Origin: Planctomycetota bacterium
GTDB lineage: Bacteria > Planctomycetota > Planctomycetia > Pirellulales > Thermoguttaceae
Direction of reading: 5' to 3'
Assembly (NCBI GenBank): GCA_023397045.1
Contig: JAEWUR010000755.1
Location: forward strand, 1 to 11,371
DNA length: 11,371 bases
Shown one piece after another: positions 6,990 to 11,371 of the stretch; position 1 is the first letter of the stretch, and every line of letters starts with the position of its first letter. The translations under genes were made by a program, and so were the position numbers. Under the pieces are notes generated by a model that ran no database searches, was not told the origin of the DNA, and saw only the letters and a list, made by a program, of their open reading frames with translations.

Positions 6990-7346
6990 CTATCGCCGCC
7001 GCAGATTCCGTTGGACGTTGGCGGCCAATTTCGGAATCGCCGCCAGCAACTCGTCGAGCGACGGCGTCGCGACCGGTCGCGGAACCACGATCAGGTCGAT
7101 CCCGGGCGGAAGCTGCGATCGGGTCAGTCGAAACGCCTCGCGAATCAGCCGCTTCCAACGATTTCGCACCACGGCATTGCCGATCCGCCGCGATGCCGAA
7201 ATGCCCAGCCGAGGGTATGGCAGACCGTTTGCGAAACCGTACATCACAAGCCATGCGTTGGCGGTGCTGTTGCGCCGCCGATACGCGCGGCGGAAATCGG
7301 TCCCGCGACGGATGCGATATTCAGGTCGAAATCGGAGGTCTGGCAT
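6990..7346 (-). CDS. rnpA: Ribonuclease P protein component
   Basis: This 118-residue basic protein is the protein subunit of RNase P, which with the M1-type RNA trims the 5' leader from precursor tRNAs. The N-terminal FRPEYRIRRGTDFRRAYRRR and the RNR signature in RIGNAVVRNRWKRLIREAFR are diagnostic. A longer frame opens at 7457 but overlaps the end of dnaJ, and its extra 37 residues are unlike the family. The ATG at 7346 gives the normal length, although no clear ribosome binding site precedes it. The gene sits 64 bases after dnaJ and just before yidD. The usual upstream partner rpmH (L34) is missing, so the common rpmH-rnpA-yidD order is broken. Confidence 0.95.
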   Translation of the reverse strand: MPDLRFRPEYRIRRGTDFRRAYRRRNSTANAWLVMYGFANGLPYPRLGISASRRIGNAVVRNRWKRLIREAFRLTRSQLPPGIDLIVVPRPVATPSLDELLAAIPKLAANVQRNLRRR

Positions 7347-7410
7347 GAGAACCGTTTCGCATTTGCCGACGACGCGTCCCACAAGGAAGCGAGCCGCGGC
7401 CCTACGTCGC

Positions 7411-8403
7411 TCACCACCGCAAGTCCTTGCGGGGCGTCTGGGTGTATTTGGCGTCAATTTTGCCGATGGTCTTGCGATCGTCTTCGCTCAATTGTTTTGG
7501 CAGAACGATCTGCACCTCTGCCAGCAGATCGCCCGGCGCGCCGTTTTTCGGGACGATGCCGTGGCCTTTCACGCGGAGCTTGGTGCCGCTCGACGTGCAT
7601 GGCGGAATACTTAGCGTGACGGTTCCCTTCGGCGTTGGCAGATCGATCTTCGCACCGGCGACGGCTTCGCCCAACGTGACGGGAACTCGAACCAACAGAT
7701 GATTGCCGCGCCGCTGGAAAAACGCATGGGCGGCGACGTGGATCGTAATGATGAGGTCGCCCGGCGTGCCGCCGCGAGCGGTCGGCTGACCTTGGCCGCG
7801 AACGCGGATCTTCTTGCCCTCGTCGATGCCCGGCGGAATCTTGACCGCCAACGTCTCGGTCTTGCCCGAGGGACGTTGGACGCTGATCTGCACTTCGCCC
7901 CCGGAGATGGCCGTGGTGAAGGGGATCTCGATTTCGTGGGTCAGGTCGGCGCCGCGCTTCGCGCCGCCGGAGGGTCGTCGCGTCTTGCCGGACGATCGGC
8001 GAAACTGGCTGAAGAGGTCGGCAAAACCGCCGGCGCCTTGTTGCCCGAACTTCTCGCCGAGGAACTGACTCAGGTCGATATCTTCGGCCGAGAAGCCGGC
8101 TGGCCCGCCCGGCCCGGCGTTCGCCCCCGGCGACCACCCCCAGGTGTAGGCACCCGGCTGCGGTCCGCCGCCGGCGCCCATCGTCTCGAACGAGCTGCCG
8201 TAGCGGTCATACATCTCCCGTTTTTCGGTATTGTTGAGCACGTCGAAGGCCGCCTGCACTTCCTGGAACTTTTTCTTGGCCGTCTTGTCGTTCGGATTCA
8301 TGTCCGGGTGGTATTTCCGGGCAAGATCCCGATAGGCCTTCTGAATTTCCGCCTGGGAAGCGTTTTTCGGGACGCCAAGCGTCTTGTAATAGTCCTCAGC
8401 CAT
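7411..8403 (-). CDS. DnaJ-family co-chaperone of the CbpA type (no zinc fingers)
   Basis: The 330-residue co-chaperone stimulates the ATPase of DnaK (Hsp70) and delivers substrates. The J domain spans about residues 4-69 with the obligatory HPD at 32-34. A Gly/Pro/Phe-rich linker follows (about 70-150), then the two beta-sandwich substrate domains (about 152-235 and 236-318). Those include IKIPPGIDEGKKIRVRGQG-like and SIPPCTSSGTKLRVKGHG segments (visible as KIPPGIDEGKK and SIPPCTSSGTK). The CxxCxGxG zinc-finger repeats of classical DnaJ are absent, so it is closer to CbpA/type II. AAGGA lies about 13 bases before the ATG. A sigma70-like promoter lies 49 bases upstream. No CIRCE element is seen. 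The next genes in the same direction are rnpA and yidD. Confidence 0.93.
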   Translation of the reverse strand: MAEDYYKTLGVPKNASQAEIQKAYRDLARKYHPDMNPNDKTAKKKFQEVQAAFDVLNNTEKREMYDRYGSSFETMGAGGGPQPGAYTWGWSPGANAGPGGPAGFSAEDIDLSQFLGEKFGQQGAGGFADLFSQFRRSSGKTRRPSGGAKRGADLTHEIEIPFTTAISGGEVQISVQRPSGKTETLAVKIPPGIDEGKKIRVRGQGQPTARGGTPGDLIITIHVAAHAFFQRRGNHLLVRVPVTLGEAVAGAKIDLPTPKGTVTLSIPPCTSSGTKLRVKGHGIVPKNGAPGDLLAEVQIVLPKQLSEDDRKTIGKIDAKYTQTPRKDLRW

Positions 8404-8451
8404 CGCGACAGGTCAATCCTTTCCACGTTTCCGTCATTTTGAACACGGTCT

Positions 8452-8481
8452 ATTGTAGAGATCGGCAGGGCATTCCATCAA
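8452..8481 (-). promoter_or_regulatory. Probable sigma70-like promoter of dnaJ-rnpA-yidD
   Basis: On the minus strand TTGATG (8481-8476) and TACAAT (8457-8452) are separated by 18 bases. They match four and five of the six consensus positions. The -10 box ends 48 bases before the dnaJ ATG. This suggests that dnaJ can be transcribed independently of the Ser/Thr kinase upstream. Confidence 0.5.
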
Positions 8482-8568
8482 GCCGTGCTGAATCTACAAC
8501 GGGGGGGCGGATAGGTCCTAAATTTGCTGCCTTTTCGCCGATCCCGATCTGTTCGATGAGACACTTTT

Positions 8569-9438
8569 CTAGCAGCCGTCATCCGGAACGCCGCGGATCA
8601 TCTGCAAAAACTTCTCCATCGACGGGCATCGTTGCGTGGGTTCGGGCTCGATGCAGGCGTGGATCGCCTTGGCGAGTTGGGGGTGGATTTTCGGGCAGTG
8701 TTGACGGATGTCGGTCGGCGCTTGGTCGTGGGTCATCGCCGCCATGCCCGTCGTGCCGCGCAACCACGGCAGTTCGAACGAGCAGATTTCGTAGGCGGTC
8801 ACGCCGAGCGAAAAGACATCGAGCCGCTGGTCGGTGGCGCGGCGATGGACCAACTCGGGCGCCATGTAGTTGGGCGTTCCCGTCCGATTGCCCGGCTGCA
8901 TGAACCAACGAGTCGCCGGCACGGTCAACCCGAAGTCGATCAGTTTCAGATCCTCGCGACTGTTGGCCAGGAACAGGTTCCGGGGGCAGATGTCGCGATG
9001 GATGAACCCAGCGGAATGCACCACGGCCACCGCCTCGGCGGCTTCGCGGAGATATCGGACGCGCCGTCCGTTGAGGCATGGGTCGCGCGCGGCCAGCACC
9101 GTGTTCATGTTCTGGCCTTCGAGATACTCCATGACGAGGTATTCCGCGCCGTCGGTCGTCAGGCCGTATTCGAGCGTTTCGACAATGCGAGGATCCTTGA
9201 ACTGCACGGCGATCTCGCCTTCACTCGGTTTCTTCAGCCCTTTGAAACGCGCGTTGAAGGCGGCCGTCTTGACGGGATCGAGGATCTTCAGCCCCACGAT
9301 CCGGTCAGTCGACCGATCGCGAGCCTTGTAGAAGCTCGACATCGTGCCGGAGATCGCCTCTTCGAGCAACACAAAACGGCTCGACACGTTCAGCCGTCCG
9401 CCGGAGAGAATCGACTTGAGGTGATCGAGCAACGGCAT
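8569..9438 (-). CDS. Soluble eukaryotic-type Ser/Thr protein kinase
   Basis: The 289-residue protein consists of little more than a Hanks-type kinase domain, with no membrane segment or sensor domain, so it should be cytoplasmic. Visible elements: ATP-anchoring Lys51 in GLKIL, helix-C Glu75, catalytic loop HRD at 147-149 with Asn154, Mg-binding DFG at 168-170, and GTPNYMAPE with APE at 193-195. Two features are unusual. The Gly-rich loop is degenerate (AISGTMSSF), and the loop reads HRDICPRN, lacking the Lys normally two residues after the catalytic Asp in Ser/Thr kinases. Core Lys, Asp and Asn residues remain, so activity is likely but not certain. There is no clear ribosome binding site before the ATG at 9438, and the leader contains the G-rich heptad repeat. 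It lies between accD and dnaJ; its targets are unknown. Confidence 0.9.
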   Translation of the reverse strand: MPLLDHLKSILSGGRLNVSSRFVLLEEAISGTMSSFYKARDRSTDRIVGLKILDPVKTAAFNARFKGLKKPSEGEIAVQFKDPRIVETLEYGLTTDGAEYLVMEYLEGQNMNTVLAARDPCLNGRRVRYLREAAEAVAVVHSAGFIHRDICPRNLFLANSREDLKLIDFGLTVPATRWFMQPGNRTGTPNYMAPELVHRRATDQRLDVFSLGVTAYEICSFELPWLRGTTGMAAMTHDQAPTDIRQHCPKIHPQLAKAIHACIEPEPTQRCPSMEKFLQMIRGVPDDGC

Positions 9439-9443
9439 AGACG

Positions 9444-9506
9444 AGGGAATAGGGATTGGGGGCTAGGGACTAGGGGGTAGGGACTAGGGATTAGGGGCTA
9501 GGGATT
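9444..9506 (+). repeat. Nine phased G-rich 7-bp tandem repeats
   Basis: Nine consecutive heptads with no indel follow RGGGRNT: AGGGAAT, AGGGATT, GGGGGCT, AGGGACT, AGGGGGT, AGGGACT, AGGGATT, AGGGGCT, AGGGATT. The nine runs of three to five Gs are separated by 2-4 bases, which meets the usual G-quadruplex motif. They fill the space just upstream of the Ser/Thr kinase start, after accD. The G-rich strand is the template for the surrounding minus-strand genes, so a read-through RNA would be C-rich here. The units resemble heptameric repeats known from cyanobacteria and Xanthomonas. Confidence 0.93.
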
Positions 9507-9579
9507 AGAAATGCCAACGTATTGGACGGGGGAGGCGTCACAACCGTCTCCTACCGCTGCTCATTATCCACTATACCCC

Positions 9580-10419
9580 CTATTTTCCGCAGAAGTCAAT
9601 CGTCGCGGCCAATTCGCTTTGGAGGTCTTGGCGGCGCACGATGCGGTCGACGAAACCGTGTTCGAGCAGGAACTCGCTCGTCTGGAATCCCTTGGGCAGT
9701 TCGATGCGGATGGTCGCTTTGATCGTTCGCGGGCCGGCGAATCCGATCAACGCGCGCGGCTCGGCGAAGACCACATCGCCCAGCGAGGCGAAACTGGCCG
9801 CCACGCCGCCCATCGTCGGATTGGTCAGCACCGAGATGAACAGACCGCCGGCCGAGTCGTGTCGGGCCAAAGCGGCCGAGACTTTGGCCATCTGCATCAG
9901 CGAAAGGATGCCTTCGTGCATTCGAGCGCCGCCGCCCGATCCCGAAATGATAATCAGCGGCAACCGCTGACTCGTGGCTCGCTCGACCAATCGCGTCAAC
10001 TTCTCGCCGACGACCGAGCCCATGCTGCCCATGATGAAGGCCGAATCGGTCACGCCGAACGCCACGCGGCGCCCCCGAATCATGCCGGTGCCGACGACGG
10101 CCGCCTCGCGCAATCCGGTGCGATCCTGTTCCTTCTTGATCTTATCGAGATACGGCACCTTGTCGACGAATTGCAGCGGATCGGCCGTCGCGAGATCGGC
10201 GTCCCACTCGTCGAACGTGCCTTCGTCGAGCACCTGAGCGATGCGTTGCCGGGCGGGCACATACCAGTGATAGTCGCATTCGGGACAAACGCCCAGCCGT
10301 TTGTCCGCTTCCTTGCGGAAAATCGTCGCCTGGCATCCGGGGCATCGTTTCCACAGGCCCTCGGGCACGCCTCGCTTGGGATGTTTCAGTCCGTTCGTCC
10401 AACTGGTGGCATTCGACAT
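9580..10419 (-). CDS. accD: Acetyl-CoA carboxylase carboxyltransferase subunit beta
   Basis: The 279-residue AccD pairs with AccA to transfer the carboxyl group from biotin to acetyl-CoA, giving malonyl-CoA for fatty-acid synthesis. The N-terminal zinc ribbon has Cys26, Cys29, Cys45 and Cys48 (CPGC and CPEC). The crotonase-fold core contains [46 protein letters not shown] and the [20 protein letters not shown] region, seen in the order expected for AccD. Length is normal. The ATG at 10419 lacks a strong ribosome binding site. The partner accA is not in the window. The gene lies 93 bases after the phosphatase-like gene, with no terminator between, so shared transcription is plausible. Confidence 0.97.
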   Translation of the reverse strand: MSNATSWTNGLKHPKRGVPEGLWKRCPGCQATIFRKEADKRLGVCPECDYHWYVPARQRIAQVLDEGTFDEWDADLATADPLQFVDKVPYLDKIKKEQDRTGLREAAVVGTGMIRGRRVAFGVTDSAFIMGSMGSVVGEKLTRLVERATSQRLPLIIISGSGGGARMHEGILSLMQMAKVSAALARHDSAGGLFISVLTNPTMGGVAASFASLGDVVFAEPRALIGFAGPRTIKATIRIELPKGFQTSEFLLEHGFVDRIVRRQDLQSELAATIDFCGK

Positions 10420-10512
10420 GGATTTTTCAGGTAGGCTAAGAAATGGGGATTGCCAATCGGAAATCAGTCATGGATTCCGAATCCACGACCGAATTGCGAA
10501 TCACTCGATGGT

Positions 10513-11097
10513 TCACACTCCCGCCGTGAGAATCTCTTCGACGTCAACCTGCAACACTTCGAAGGGGCCGTGACCATTGGGCGCCTTCCACAAATCGCCC
10601 AACTCTTCGTGCGCGACAAAACGGCGGGCGAGACTGCGCAGCGGCTCGGGAATCACCAGTCCGATAACGCCGGATTTGTTTCGCTTCATCACCTTGACCA
10701 GGGCCGTGCGCACGCGGTCGTCGGCGTCGCCCAGCATCTCGCCTTCGGGCGGGCAAACGTTCTCGGGCTGCTCCTGCCATTGGCGATAGACCTTTGGCTG
10801 TTTGCGACGAACGTCGTCGATCAACATTCCCTGCCAAAGCCCCTGATTCAGGTTCTGCAGCCGATCGACCTTCCGCACCTTGATGCCCAGCGCCTTCGCG
10901 ATGATTTGTGCCGTCTGCATCGACGGTTGCGACACCGGAGCGTACAGCGTCTCGATCCCCTTGTCGCGCAACGACTCGGCCAATTGAGCGGCCTCGGCCA
11001 TGCCCTGTTCGTTCAACGGAATGTCCAGGCTGCCCTGTATTCGCTCTTGAACGTCATAATCGGTCGAGCCCGGACGAATCAACACAATGGTCAACAT
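10513..11097 (-). CDS. Histidine-phosphatase-fold protein lacking the catalytic residues
   Basis: The 194-residue protein has the overall pattern of the phosphoglycerate-mutase-like histidine phosphatase superfamily: start MLTIVLIR, then IPLNEQGMAEAAQLAESLRDKGIETLYA, SMQTAQIIAKAL, GLWQG, and a late hydrophobic strand. The active site is altered at every key point. RHG reads RPG (Pro9 for the phospho-accepting His). The Arg in the S-x-L-x-R-A-x-x-T-A motif is Pro58. The acidic residue before GxWxG is Asn82. The late SHG reads IPE (Pro150 for His). Arg8 is kept. The start overlaps the rpe stop as TAATG, indicating translational coupling, and no strong ribosome binding site is needed. It is probably a non-catalytic binding or regulatory protein (inference). 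The frame is intact, so it is not a decayed gene. Confidence 0.85.
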   Translation of the reverse strand: MLTIVLIRPGSTDYDVQERIQGSLDIPLNEQGMAEAAQLAESLRDKGIETLYAPVSQPSMQTAQIIAKALGIKVRKVDRLQNLNQGLWQGMLIDDVRRKQPKVYRQWQEQPENVCPPEGEMLGDADDRVRTALVKVMKRNKSGVIGLVIPEPLRSLARRFVAHEELGDLWKAPNGHGPFEVLQVDVEEILTAGV

Positions 11098-11371
11098 TAC
11101 TGAACTCGTTCTTCCTTCGCGGAACTTGCTCGGTCGGTCATCTCACGGATGAACCGGCCGTAATTGTCTTGTGAAAACAGGGCCGAGCCCGTCACGAACA
11201 GATCGGCGCCGGCCTCGGCACACGATCCGACCGTATCGAGATTCACGCCGCCGTCGATCGACAGCAAAACGCGGTCGCCGACCGCGGATCGCAGCCGGCG
11301 GAGCTTTTGCAGCGCGGTCGGATCGAACCTCTGCCCGCCAAAACCCGGCATCACGCTCATGACCAACACCA
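11097..11371 (-). CDS. rpe: Ribulose-phosphate 3-epimerase (C-terminal part, start outside window)
   Basis: The enzyme interconverts ribulose 5-phosphate and xylulose 5-phosphate in the pentose-phosphate and Calvin pathways. The visible 90 residues are the C-terminal part of a TIM barrel. VMSVMPGFGGQRF is the phosphate-loop region of Rpe, with Met where many homologues have Asn. LLSIDGGVN contains the conserved active-site Asp, and GADLFVTGSALF is the second phosphate-binding loop. Full-length enzymes have about 220 residues. The stop TAA overlaps the ATG of the next gene by one base. Identification is secure. Confidence 0.95.
   Translation of the reverse strand, partial: VLVMSVMPGFGGQRFDPTALQKLRRLRSAVGDRVLLSIDGGVNLDTVGSCAEAGADLFVTGSALFSQDNYGRFIREMTDRASSAKEERVQ

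Noticed and set aside
6990..7457. 155-residue version of RnpA starting at 7457
   Set aside because: The extra 37 residues overlap the dnaJ end and do not resemble the family; the ATG at 7346 gives the usual length and N-terminus.
7699..8442. 247-codon plus-strand frame opposite dnaJ
   Set aside because: It is antisense to a clear J-domain protein; no domain or start signal is visible.
8501..8507. Run of seven Gs as a phase-variation tract
   Set aside because: It lies between the kinase stop and the dnaJ promoter, outside any coding frame or promoter spacer; too short and ill-placed to argue for switching.
8632..9480. 282-codon plus-strand frame opposite the Ser/Thr kinase
   Set aside because: It is antisense to a protein with intact kinase motifs and runs into the heptad repeat; no independent support.
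9444..9506. CRISPR array or eukaryotic telomere remnant
   Set aside because: Units are 7 bp with no spacers, so it is not CRISPR. The TTAGGG-like look is a by-product of the heptads, and the flanks are ordinary bacterial genes.
9511..10434. 307-codon plus-strand frame opposite accD
   Set aside because: It covers the whole of accD in the opposite direction; accD is unambiguous.
10472..10484. Short palindrome GGATTCCGAATCC as terminator or operator
   Set aside because: The arms are six bases around one base, too tight for a hairpin, with no T-run. It may be chance.

Overview
The window reads as a stretch of GC-rich bacterial chromosome, most likely from a planctomycete of the Pirellula/Rhodopirellula type. 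That placement is an inference from gene content: a very cysteine-rich secreted protein, a secreted caspase-like protease fused to a PDZ domain, a eukaryotic-type Ser/Thr kinase among housekeeping genes, and an rnpA-yidD pair detached from rpmH and dnaA. No 16S rRNA or other decisive marker is present.

Left part (1-3175). The end of rplU (ribosomal protein L21) is closed by a strong intrinsic terminator. A second hairpin lies between it and a convergent gene for a secreted protein with 45 cysteines in 269 residues. About 460 bases without a recognisable gene follow. Next comes a 44-residue, highly basic zinc-ribbon protein on the minus strand, short enough to be missed by ordinary ORF length cut-offs. 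It is divergent from a caspase-like/PDZ protein on the plus strand.

Middle (3176-6704). A 343-base intergenic stretch holds a probable terminator and a perfect TATAAT box. It precedes a 1061-residue hybrid histidine kinase with two membrane segments, a NIT-like periplasmic sensor, two PAS domains (the second with a Cys/His cluster), HisKA, HATPase and a receiver domain. The H-box around the phospho-accepting His is altered.

Right part (6725-11371, all minus strand, listed in transcription order): rpe (partial), a histidine-phosphatase-fold protein that has lost its catalytic residues, accD, a cytoplasmic Ser/Thr kinase, a CbpA-type DnaJ, rnpA and yidD. rpe and the phosphatase-like gene overlap as TAATG. 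The other spacings are 37-165 bases, with a probable promoter in front of dnaJ. Between accD and the Ser/Thr kinase lie nine perfectly phased 7-bp G-rich repeats with G-quadruplex potential.

The genes serve translation (L21), RNA processing (RNase P protein), membrane protein insertion (YidD), protein folding (DnaJ), fatty-acid synthesis (AccD) and the pentose-phosphate/Calvin pathway (Rpe), mixed with signalling genes. I see no mobile element, CRISPR array, tRNA or rRNA, and no convincing multi-gene novel system. The items most worth a second look are the inactivated phosphatase fold, the heptad repeat, the hidden zinc-ribbon gene, the cysteine-rich secreted protein and the unusual motifs of the hybrid kinase.
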